Made by a program: the position numbers and the translations under genes. The notes under the pieces were generated by a model, which saw only the letters and a list, made by a program, of their open reading frames with translations, was not told where the DNA came from and searched no databases. Shown here in pieces: positions 1-9,522 of a DNA stretch of 64,000 nucleotides. This DNA is from Pyropia yezoensis (lineage: Eukaryota > Rhodophyta > Bangiophyceae > Bangiales > Bangiaceae): the NCBI GenBank assembly GCA_009829735.1, contig CM020618.1:35874894-35938893 (forward strand), given 5' to 3'. How positions within the stretch are numbered: the first letter of the stretch is position 1; every line of letters begins with the position of its first letter.

Positions 1-311
1 CTGTTGGCTGGACGTGATACGGCAGTGCGATCGCGGCGGATCAGCCACAGGAGATTTCTTTTGTCGTGGCCGCGCATCGAATCTGGCGTGGCGACCGACT
101 CGATCGGAGAGATGTGCACTGAAGAGGACTGGTGGCAGGACACATCCACGCGTCTCGCCCCTCCTCGACAGCTCCTGTGCGAAGGCACTGTGCGGCGTGC
201 GGCATATACAGTACCCACGGGGGTGTATCAGCCAACCCCTCCCCTCACCCCCCAGCGCGGTGCGCGCGCCGGCAGAGGCCCGCTCTCCTACCCCTCTCCT
301 CCTCACCTCGT

Positions 312-1061
312 CTATGGGGCCACAGCGTAAACAACCTGGCTCGGACAGGAATGGGTCCGCTCGCAGGTGTTTTGCTGCAGCCTGCAACAATAATCGAGCG
401 ACAGCAACGCCGGGAAGAGGACCGACATGTCAAAGCACGCCGCAAAGCAGCACCGGTCGTTGTAGGACGACCAGTCTGCGCAGCAAGTCAGCGAGTTCGT
501 GATGACAGTCGTATCGGACCAGGACCGCTGGTCAAGGCTCGGCGGTTCGTCACTGTCGGGTACAATGAGTTTGCTGGGCGCCAGGGCACAAAGGTAGTGT
601 GGGTCGGCAAGGCTCAGCGCCGCGGCCACCTCCTCCAGATCCCCGGCGTAGATACCGGGGGGGGAGCGCCTTCCCGCCTTGCGCAGGATAGAAATGCCGG
701 CTCTGAGCGTCGCCAGCCGCGCCGCCTTGTCCGCCTCGTCCGCGCAGTTGGCATGGACAAGCGCTCGCTTGGCCTTGACCAGCTGCCGGCGGGATCTCTT
801 GCACTCAGAGGCGCTCAAGGGAACGAAGTCCTCCTGCCGGAGGGTCAGGGGCACACTCGCCGCCGAGGTAACCCTACCACCACGGCCGGCGGCGGCGGCA
901 GCGGTGGCACCAGTCACCGAGGCAACCGCCGACACCATACGTGGGGGGTGAGGGCCGCCGGCGGGAACTGCCGACGCGGCAACGTCGGCCACCAATCCGG
1001 TAGCCACAGCCAAGAAAAGCACCAGCGACGTCGCCACCACTGCTCTGCACCCAGACACCAT
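312..1061 (-). CDS. hypothetical secreted protein
   Basis: A reading frame of about 250 codons that I do not recognise. The N-terminus has a hydrophobic stretch (LVLFLAVATGLVADVAAS), which looks like a signal peptide or signal anchor. An Ala/Gly/Pro-rich spacer follows, then a more ordinary region with a basic helix (CKRSRRQLVKAKRALVHANC), a segment ending near KLIVPDSDEPPSLDQRSW, and a cysteine-rich end. ATG at 1061 has a good initiation context (accATGg); ATG at 1073 is an alternative four codons upstream. The last 60 or so codons could be intron or 3' UTR rather than coding, because their composition changes. A shadow frame lies on the plus strand. Positions 1-311 show nothing further. The secreted nature is inference from the N-terminus only. 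Confidence 0.45.
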   Translation of the reverse strand: MVSGCRAVVATSLVLFLAVATGLVADVAASAVPAGGPHPPRMVSAVASVTGATAAAAAGRGGRVTSAASVPLTLRQEDFVPLSASECKRSRRQLVKAKRALVHANCADEADKAARLATLRAGISILRKAGRRSPPGIYAGDLEEVAAALSLADPHYLCALAPSKLIVPDSDEPPSLDQRSWSDTTVITNSLTCCADWSSYNDRCCFAACFDMSVLFPALLSLDYCCRLQQNTCERTHSCPSQVVYAVAP

Positions 1062-1099
1062 GGTCACGCCCATGATTAAGGATGCCGCCAGCAAAACAC

Positions 1100-3215
1100 A
1101 AAGGCGGTTAGTGGGCGGTTAGGATGGGGGTGGTGAAGACAATAGGGCGGCCTCTGACGGGCGGGATGGTTGCCTGAGCGATGCGAACCGTGTGTTCCCT
1201 CGTGGGCTGACCCGCGCTTTAGAGCAGCAAGCCGCCGGCCAAACCGTCATGACAGTCCATCGAGGCGGCCACCTCCCACCGGGCGGGGCACCCCCTTCCC
1301 CCCACCACCACGGCGACCCCGGCGGGCGGTCGCCGGCGGGCGTCGCGGGCGTCACCACATGCCCCCGCGATGGCGGGAGGGCATACCCAAGTGGCCCGCC
1401 GTCTGCAGGTCAGCTGCTCCCACGCTGGAGGGGTGAAGCGTGTCGTGGCGGCGGCCGGGGCGGCCAGCGGGCGGCTTCACCCCCCCCCTTCCCCTTCTAC
1501 GGCTGTCGTGGCCAGCTCTGGGGAGCGACTGCACCCGGTTGCCAAGAGAGGGCGCCGCTGCCCCCCCCCCCACCCCCCACCCCCACCCCCCACCCATGCC
1601 CGCGAGGAAACGTCGCGACCCTGCGACGCGTCACGTGCTCCGGGGCGCCAGCTAATTCGGTGGCGACGAGACGACGGCGGAGGCATGGCCGTGCAACCAT
1701 AAAGCCGCGGCGGCACGTGGTATGTCCGTCGGAGTACTGCTGGTCACCAATAGTTGGGGCGGGAGAGTTGCGTGGCACTCGTGCCAGCAGCTAATGGCGG
1801 GCGGTGGGAGGGCACTCATGCGGCCGCAGATGGCGCGGTGGAGAGTCGGGTGTCGGTGACCGTGGACAATATGACCCTCATTGGAGAGCGTGATGGGTGA
1901 CCATCCTCCTCCCCCGTCTGAATGTCAATGCATAGAAGTTGCTCAGCGGTGGTGCCTGCGGAGATACTGTGGACAGTGCGGCTGTTGGTTGCTGTGTGGG
2001 TGCAGAGCTCGCGGCGTGTTCTCACAGAAAAATATGATCCCGTCTTGCGAGCATCAACGGTTCCCTCCTACTGCAGTCCCTGGTCCTCTCGACCGCCCCG
2101 CGCCACCTCCCCCTCTCCGACCTACTATTTACCATGACCTCAAAATCCTTCTCCCTCGTGTCTGCACCACTGGAAGACCAATATTTTGACGGAGAAGGCT
2201 CGGGTGCCGTGCACATACGAGATTTGCGCTTTGATTAGGGACGCGTAGGGCGGGTAGAAAAGACTTTCGGGAACAGCTTGGAGGAGGGGGGAAGGGGGAT
2301 GGGTAAGAGGGGACGAAAGTGGGGAAGAGACGGAGGGAGTACCCGGAGCGCTGGTTTTCAGGGGACTACCAGCCGCTGTCGGGATATGCCTTGGTCGGTG
2401 GCTGTCTAAACTCATACGTACACATAGCTGCGGACGTGCCAACGCCTCTCGGAGGGGTGGCGGGAGAACGGGGGCCACCCCGCATGCGTGATGCGGGGGA
2501 GCGACTGGGGTGCCTGTGGATGAAGAGCGCGAGAATGGACAGTGAGAGAGGGGGCGGGTGCGGGGGCGGACAGATGGGCGAAGCCCAGGTGGCAAGACGG
2601 TGACGGGAGGCGACTATTCGAAACCTACCCGATGCCCCGATGCCAACATATGTTCCAAAAGTCGATACTATGTTGTATTTCGTGTCTTTTTTACGGTGGT
2701 CGAGGTCATGAAGTGAAAGTGTTATCCCAAGGGTTCTATAGGCTGATGCCCGACGACCTTGCTGCGCTGCGTGCCATCCGTTAACAGGTGCGGCCAGGAG
2801 AGGTCGAGAGCCGAGCACGAGGTCCCCACGTTAACAGAGAGGTCAGATCCCATTGGCCGGCTGAATTGGGAATGTGGTATGTGCATCCAGAAAGATTCCA
2901 TCAAGTAGCCTCCATGAGAGACTCAAGTGAAAACATGGCCAGGGCAATCTCGCGGACTCGTGTTCAACTGAAAGCGCGTTCGCAAAAACTTACCAGCCCG
3001 TTACTTTGCCAGTTCGCAGACCCACATTTTGAGTTGGCCGTCATGCAACTCCTCGGCGCCCTTCACCAACTCAACGAAAGCCCTCTGGCCACCCTGGCCG
3101 TCAATGTGGACACCACAAGCAGCGACTAGACCAGTCGCCGAGAGGGCGCTCCGGCGTCAACAAAACAGAAGCCACCGCTACACAATTTCACGACCACTGC
3201 CGCCGCATCGTCCCC
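1100..3215. other. intergenic, no supported gene
   Basis: The first 700 bases are GC-rich with poly-C/poly-G runs (for example around 1560-1590). The rest has mixed composition. Open frames here have no recognisable domain, no coherent amino-acid composition and no partner frame suggesting exons. Confidence 0.6.
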
Positions 3216-3219
3216 CTTA

Positions 3220-3505
3220 CACGCCCAGTTAAGAGGGCCTGTTTGCGGTCATCTGGCTTTGATCCCCCGTGAAGCAGAGTGAAGCACCGATGAAAGAGAC
3301 AAGAAAAAATGTGCATAAAAAAGAGGAGCTCATAGCACATCTTATGGTGTTTGGCACGGGTATTTATTTCCAGTCGGCCGGGCCTCAGGCGCCTGTTTGT
3401 GTCTCTCTTGCGCGGCCTTCCGCGTTCTCTCTGGGTGTTCCCGAGGTTTTTCAACCAATGAGATGTGTGTATTTTGACCCAGGAGACCGCTCTTAACTGG
3501 GCGTG
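3220..3505. mobile_element. MITE, CACGCC family, copy 1 (286 bp)
   Basis: The two ends are inverted copies of CACGCCCAGTTAAGAG, at 3220-3235 and, reverse-complemented, at 3490-3505. The element is flanked on both sides by CTTA (3216-3219 and 3506-3509), a perfect 4-bp target-site duplication. The interior is AT-richer than its surroundings, carries a CCAAT motif near 3455 and has no convincing coding frame, so this is a non-autonomous element. A longer relative with the same termini and its own 4-bp duplication lies at 39932-40881. The superfamily is not assigned. Confidence 0.75.
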
Positions 3506-3509
3506 CTTA

Positions 3510-4635
3510 ATACACACATCCATTCACAGCCACCGCGCAGTATCCGCTCTCAGTCACCGCCGCCTTCTATCCCCCCCACGCCCCATCTGCATGCTACCGC
3601 GCTCTTCCCTTGAGATTTATCCCTTTACCCGTGAAGCGCCGCGGGTGCGGTGTTGTGGTACCTAACATTTATGTATGTCCAGTGTCACAACCCCTCCCCC
3701 TGTCCAGCCCTCCATCCTTTGATTCGCCGCTGCCGCTCACCGCCCAACTCCTTCCGAAGCCGCCGTCCCCGCGCCCCGTGATCTGCTAAAAACCACCGGC
3801 ATGCCCCCCTTCCCAACAGCTCCGCGATTGGCTACAGTACTGTAGCACAGTACCTATCCTCAGCACCCTCCCCCCCCTTCCCAACAAGAATCACGAATGG
3901 GTGGCATCAATACAATGTATCTATGCATTAAGTGTGTTGAAATGTTTGATGACTTAGTCGTAAATTCATTCACAGCCCTTGGAGGGCCATACCTAATAAC
4001 CGGCGCTGCTACATACGGCGCTCAACAGCAACGAGATATAGGTACAGTACAGCCTCTCGGCAGCAAGCACGTGGCGGGCAACTTCAATTCACCCCTGGTT
4101 AACACCGACCTCTGGAGGTCTTATGTCATTCTACACATCTGATTGGCCACCACCGCACTTGGACCCCAGTTTGGGCCCTTCCTGTGCTTATCCCAGCACT
4201 CGAGCTTGTTTCCACGCGAAGCTTCGTCGTCGCATCGCGTGAGCGGCCACCCCATGGCGGAGATGCAGGGGACAGCAAAAAGGAATGGTCCAATCCATGT
4301 TCGTTTATAAAGATTCACCCGTGCCGGTTGCAGCATTGCGCCCGACAAGACACCGCACACGACCACGCCCCTTCTTCGGTGGAGGCGACTGCTTCGCCCC
4401 CCTCCCCGCGCCGCGCAACCGCTAGCCGAGTGCTCGCCGGGGCCTCGCCCAGACCTGCCCACGCGCGCCATCTCGCCACGCTCGCCACAAGTCGTGCTGG
4501 CCGGCGCAGGCCCGAGGTGCCTGGCGCGAGTGGCACGAGCAGTGCCCCCACCCCATTCCTCCCTCCAATCACCGTCCCCGTCCCCATCCCCCGCCTCTCC
4601 GCCACTGGGACCTGCCCCCCGACTCGCCCGAGCTC
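3510..4635. other. intergenic, no supported gene
   Basis: Mixed, locally AT-rich sequence (3890-4140) between the MITE and the 3' end of the decayed transposon. It may contain the unmapped terminus of that transposon. I found no inverted terminal repeat matching the other side and no credible coding frame. Confidence 0.5.
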
Positions 4636-5560
4636 TCATTCGCCCCACCCAAGCAACCCCATCATAATATCCGACACGCAATCGGACAGTAAGCCATCGT
4701 CCACGTCGGCACCGCTTGAGGCGGGAGCGGCGACCTGTGTGCCTCCGTTGCTCACCCGCTGCAGGTGCCTCCTAATTCTTGTGGTAGCTTGGGTGGTGAG
4801 GTTACCAGCCCACTTCTCCATTTCAAGCTCAGCTTTCTCCTGACAGGCTGCCGACACGGGGCTTGAGCCCGCCGTAGCCGTGGTGTCCCGCAGTCGCCTG
4901 TCGTCCTTCCGCGTCGCGGACCGGGCTCCAGCGGCAGCAGGCCGACGCCGTTCCCCGTGGTTGTGCGCAGCGTCACCAGGGGCACCGCCAATGACTGACC
5001 GTTTGACGAAGTCGCGGCACTGGCCCAGGAAGGTCGGGGCCTGCGACAAGGCAGCGTCTCGGTTAAACCGTCCGTGCAGGGCCTCCAAGCCCTGCTCCCC
5101 GTACCGCCCTAGGCTCCCAAACTGCCGCAAAAACCCAGGTGCGTGGCAGCACAGCACATGGAGCTTAGCCGTGATGCGTGCCCATTCAAAGCTGTCCTGA
5201 AGCCCATCCATAAAGTTCTTCGCACGGATCTCAAACTCGTCGGCGGCACAAGAGCAAGCCACGGCCGCCCGGTTCAGAGTCGGCAGCAGATGCTGCCAAA
5301 TCTGACCCGCGCGCCGGAAGGCCAACGCGTGGCGTGCCTGGGCGTGAGAGGCCAACAGGTCACACACCAGCATGCGCCGTCGGCCAATCTGGTTGCACTC
5401 CTTCCCCTCAAAGCCGCCTCTGAAGTAGGGGACGGGAGCGACCTTGGCCGCCGAGCGGAGCAGGTCTCCGTGCTTGAGGCCAAGGTGACATGAAGGGGCA
5501 TGAGCGCCGTGTCCTCAGCGGGGACCACCATCAATGGCCGACGCTCGATGGACAGATGTA

Positions 5561-6846
5561 CAGTGCCCTACCAAAAGGATTTACCCACCCCCGTATCTGA
5601 GTCGAATACACTCGGGACTCTATGCACTGAGTCCAAAAAATCGGCCATTTCGGGGCATCGTGCCGCCCTTGTTCTCGGCCTTTGGCTTCTGCGTCTGCCA
5701 TTCTCCCCCCTTTTTGCAACAGGATCGCCATGGGGAAGCGCTGCCGGTGCGTGTCTTCGGCGGAGCGGACAACCATCGAGGAGCTGACGCTTCGTGGGCT
5801 GTCCAATGGGGTTATTGCGCGCCAGGTCGGCGTCAAAAAGTCAACCGTGGCCCATATTGCGAAGTGCGTGCGCCGGAATGGCCACACTGCCCGCCTCACT
5901 CGGTCCGGGAGGCCGCCGCTGATCGATGATCGAGGCTCGCGGCGCCTCCTGAGGATTGTACGCGCTGGGCGCTATGCTACCCTGGCGGAATTGAGAGCTG
6001 CTTACATCACTGGGTGTCACAAGCTAGTGTCATTTTCAACACTTCGACGGCGCCTGCATGTGGCCGATATTGCGTCCCGTCGACCGGCCGCCAAGCCGTT
6101 TGTCGGGCCAAGAAACCGTCGCAAGCGGCTGACATGGGCGCGTCGCCTCCTCCATTGGACCGACGAGTGGACCAGCGTCATCTTCACCGACGAGAGCCGC
6201 TTCGAAGTCCGTGGACCTCGGACGCACGCTCATGTGTGGCGCGGCGCGGGGGAAAGGTGGCTCCCTGAGTGCCTCTCGCCCACCTTCAAGTCAGGGAGGG
6301 GGAGCTTGATGGAATGGGCCGGCATCTGCAGCCATGGGAGAACGCCGTAGGTGCTCATTGAGGGGTCGATGAACGCCACTGCCTACCAGGAGATGCTGAT
6401 GTTCGACGCCTACCCCCATCTTCTTCGCCTTTTCGGGTCTACCGACGCTGTCTTGTTCCAGGAGGACATGGCACCCCCACATACGGCGCGTACCAGCTGC
6501 CAGGTGCGGCAGGACCTGGGGCTGCGCTGCCTGCCGTGGGTTCCTCAAAGCCCCGACTTGAACTGCTTGGAGAACTCTTGGGACTACCTCGAGCGCCACG
6601 TCCGGGCGATTGAGCCCCCCCCTAAGGAAAAGGAGGAGCTGTTCCTGGCGTTGCAGCGGGTGTGAGATGCTATCCCGCAGTCTTACATTGCCAGTCTTGT
6701 TTCTTCCATGCCGCGACGCCTTACCGCTGTTGTCAAAGGCTAAGGTCTCCCCACAAAATCCTAGTAAAAACAGCGATTCGATGGCGACAGATCTCAGTCC
6801 TCTCGCTCGGTGGCCCGAGTGGGTAAAAACTTTTTGTAGGGCACTG
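5561..6846 (+). mobile_element. Tc1/mariner transposon, 1286 bp
   Basis: The element begins CAGTGCCCTACC and ends GGGCACTG. The termini form an imperfect inverted repeat of about 28 bp: CAGTGCCCTACCAAAAGGAT on the left and CAGTGCCCTACAAAAAGTTT on the right when reverse-complemented. TA flanks both ends (5559-5560 and 6847-6848), the canonical Tc1/mariner target duplication. The length is typical of an autonomous element. It is inserted in the decayed DDE-like transposon on the opposite strand, so it is the younger of the two. Its transposase frame carries two stops, so this copy cannot make a full-length product. Confidence 0.93.
5682..6743 (+). pseudogene. Tc1-like DD34E transposase with two in-frame stops
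   Basis: The N-terminus has a helix-turn-helix region (TIEELTLRGLSNGVIARQVG). The catalytic core has the first Asp in IFTDESRFE and the second in FQEDMAPPHTA. The Glu lies in SPDLNCLEN, exactly 34 residues after the second Asp, which gives the DD34E signature of Tc1 proteins. The protein ends with a typical SSMPRRLTAVVKG. One frame runs from 5682 (or ATG 5730) to TAA at 6741-6743. It is broken by TAG at 6348-6350, after WAGICSHGRTP, and by TGA at 6663-6665, after LALQRV. Both lie inside conserved segments, so they are real lesions or recoded stops and not the natural end. No frameshift is needed. Confidence 0.92.
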
Positions 6847-8444
6847 TACATCAGGGGCCCGTGGCTTGGGGAGGGCCGCGTTGGTCGCGTCCCCATACGT
6901 ACCGCTCATTGTAGCCGCGTGCGCAGTGGTGCGTAGCTGCCCCTTGCAGCGGCTGCCGTTCTGAATGCAGCCGAATGGCCTGAGCATCCGTCCATTGGTC
7001 GCCGTGCCCTGCGCGAGGGCGGGGCACAACAGGCACGCCATTCGGCTCGACGGCCCCGTGTGGCCGATCCACGTCGTCAGCCAGGAGTAGTCCCCTGTCC
7101 GGATGACCTTGGCCTCCCGCGTCTCGGCGCCAACCCGCAAACCATTGGCTCGGAGCTCCTCGATATCCGGCAGCCTTATCGCGCTTATCGCCTTCAGGGC
7201 TGGGTAGTCATCCGCCAGGCAAGGGAAAATACCGAGCATGATTGAGGCACCAGCGCCCGATGGGCAATTCTGGTTGGCAATGCCTAGCCACACCTTGACA
7301 TTGCTCTCATGCCCACCTTTGTCGATTCTAAAACAAAGAAGGACAGGCGGCTTCGCGGGGGTGTGCGCACCTCCACCAATAGGGCCGCCCCCCACCCCTG
7401 TAGTATGGCTGGTGCCGGAAGAAGAACGGTCGGGGCGGTTGCCAATAGCATGCGCGTCCGCGGAGCCGTCGTCCGAGCCGACGGGCGCATCACCGTCGCC
7501 TCCCGCCCCGACAGAGGGAGCAGGGAGGGCCCCAGACCCCTCTCGAGGGGGGCACGCTTGACCACTGTCCCCGGTCACAGCAGTCGCAACATGGCGCTTG
7601 GAGCTGCTGTGCGAGATTGGACCAATGGAGGCACTCCATAAATTCCCCCTCAGCCACGAGATGGTCAAGCAGCCCTTGGACCGCCGCCCGCGGACTGACG
7701 AGGAAAGCACCCGTGCTGTATGCTGTTACCTGCGCTCCTTCCTCGGAGGCAGCATCCGCCATGTCTTTTCGCAGAGCCTCTCGGGTGGCCAAGCCGCTCG
7801 TCCGCCCACCCAAAAACGCCGGAATACGGCTCCATGTCACACCGCTGATGCGGTTGGCCACCTTAAACTTGGTCTGCTGCCTGACAGAGAGGGAGTTGTA
7901 AGGGGCAATGGAAATACCGTGGGACCTCCGGGCTCGCTCGTAAACAGCCGACATAGCCGCGTAAATGGCAGCAGGGCCGACAGAAAGTCTGGCTGAAACG
8001 AGAGCGACCGTCTCTGCTCGCCGCCGGCGGTCTTGGCGGCTTCCTACCTTGGCCTTGACGGCCATTACCACGCGCCGATACGTCCTCGTCCGCCCATTGA
8101 TGAACTCGACGAAAATCTCCTCGGGTCGCGTCAGTCGGATGTAGTGGCAGAGCAGCGCGTGGACGGTCGAGTGGTCAGGTTCAAACGCCAGGGAAGGCCC
8201 TTTCGCAAGGACGAGTTGAGTGCGTGGCTCACAAGTTGCGACAGCATCCGGCGAGGAGGGTGGCCGGCTTGCCGCTCGGCTGCACTTCTCAGCCTTGGAC
8301 TTGCACCCAGCCCAAACATTCTCGCGCCCGGCAGGGGGGAGTTGTAGCTGGGAACTTGCCTTGGAGCGCTCCCAAAGAAAGGGCAGACAAGCGGGCCCCG
8401 GCCGGGACTTGACGACCGCACTTGATGACAGGGGTTAGTGCAAG

Positions 8445-9225
8445 AGAGAGCCACAACTTTGGCCTCGTCTTCTACCAACGCCTGGATGCAAGCGGTAGCA
8501 CAACAAGCAGGCCCCAAGAGACACACCTTTGGTGTCCCTTCCCTCCGTGACTGCGCAACGCCGCTCAGGTACAGGCGCGTCAAACGCCATCGCCTCATGG
8601 TCACTGATGACCCCTGCCTGCACCGCCCGCCGCTACCGATCTGTGCCACCGCCGGGGTAGAGAAAGGGGGAGAGGCACGCGACGCACACGTAGGCGGGCG
8701 CAGACACAATGAAAACACGCTCGACCAAGAGAGATGCCGAGAACCTGTCCACAAAGACAACGGACAGAGACAAAAAATGTAAAGACCGATAGCAAGAGAG
8801 GCAGGGAGAAAAGGTATATGCCCGCATTAGTCGGATGTTCTCTGTGAGCTGCTGGTCATCATGAGTCCTACGACGACTGCAGGAGACGTTGCTGGTGTGC
8901 TGTGTGCTGAGGTGTTTTTTCCTCAAACAGGGACGTACCTCGGGTTGGGTTTGGCGAGCGCCTCATCATATGGCCGCGTGGTCATCGTTGTGCTGTCCGC
9001 CATGGCTTGGCAGGAGCAGGAAAAGTGCTGGTGGTGCGCCGTAGAGGTTAAGCTTCCACTTGATGGCCCCAGGCTGCGGCGTAGACGTGTGTTGTCCACG
9101 AGGGGGGGGAAAGAAGCAGACGCGTGACGGCCGAGAAAGAAGCGCGAGATCACAAGTGAGATTCAATATATACGGCACGTGGCAGCTGAAACAATTCCAC
9201 GTGTTTGACCCAGAAATCCGCCCTT
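8445..9225. other. intergenic, no supported gene
   Basis: Sequence between the decayed transposon frame and the small mariner MITE. Open frames are short and their composition looks random. It may hold the 5' end of the decayed transposon, which I could not delimit. Confidence 0.5.
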
Positions 9226-9226
9226 A

Positions 9227-9345
9227 TTGTGCGTCCCGTAAAAAGTGGACGTGCACGAGTCGTGCAGTGTGGGTTTGATTGGTCCAGTGACCGATATTCG
9301 ACATGATCACGACACGAGCACGTCCACTTTTTATGAGACGCACTA
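9227..9345. mobile_element. 119-bp foldback MITE of mariner type
   Basis: Two inverted arms share GTGCGTC followed by TAAAAAGTGGACGTGC, at about 9229-9252 and, inverted, 9319-9343. A loop of about 65 bp separates them. TA flanks both sides (9225-9226 and 9346-9347). TA duplication and a hairpin-like structure indicate a non-autonomous Tc1/mariner derivative. The termini differ from those of the 1.29-kb element at 5561, so another transposase mobilised it. It sits about 180 bp upstream of the GIY-YIG-like gene and could contribute to its promoter; that is inference. Confidence 0.75.
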
Positions 9346-9522
9346 TAACCAGGGGTGAACTGTGGAACCCCACCGCGACGGCAAACGCATGCATGGACGA
9401 GGGCCGTCGTAGCAGTCGGGGGCGCTCCTGTCTGGCCATCCCCTCTCTCCCAACCCCTTCCGCCCTCCCCACCCCACCACCCACCATCACCACGCACCCG
9501 CCATCTGCCGCCTCCGCACTAT

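Larger units (their letters stand above)
4636..8440 (-). pseudogene. decayed DDE-like transposon protein, split by a mariner insertion
   Basis: Fragments of one long protein read on the minus strand from about 8440 down to the stop at 4636. An N-terminal part (8440 to about 7600) contains LTRPEEIFVEFINGRTRTYR. A middle part (about 7600-6849) contains RIDKGGHESNVKVWLGI, then GDYSWLTTWIGHTGP and a CLLC pair. A C-terminal part contains KLHVLCCHAPGFLRQFGSLG then GEQGLEALHGRFN. The order D (DKGG), D (GDY), E (EQGLE) with a Cys pair between fits an RNase-H-fold DDE transposase with a zinc-binding insertion; that reading is inference. A Tc1/mariner element (5561-6846) sits inside it. Deleting that element and one TA rejoins the frame at PRAPD/VHLSIERRP. 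Two further frame changes, near 7600 and near 5485, mark it as a pseudogene. I recall similar multicopy proteins from cnidarian and protist genomes but cannot name the family. Terminal repeats were not located. Confidence 0.6.

Noticed and set aside
1192-1794. 200-codon plus frame
   Set aside because: Contains poly-Pro/His/Gly runs from CCCCCACC simple sequence and no recognisable block.
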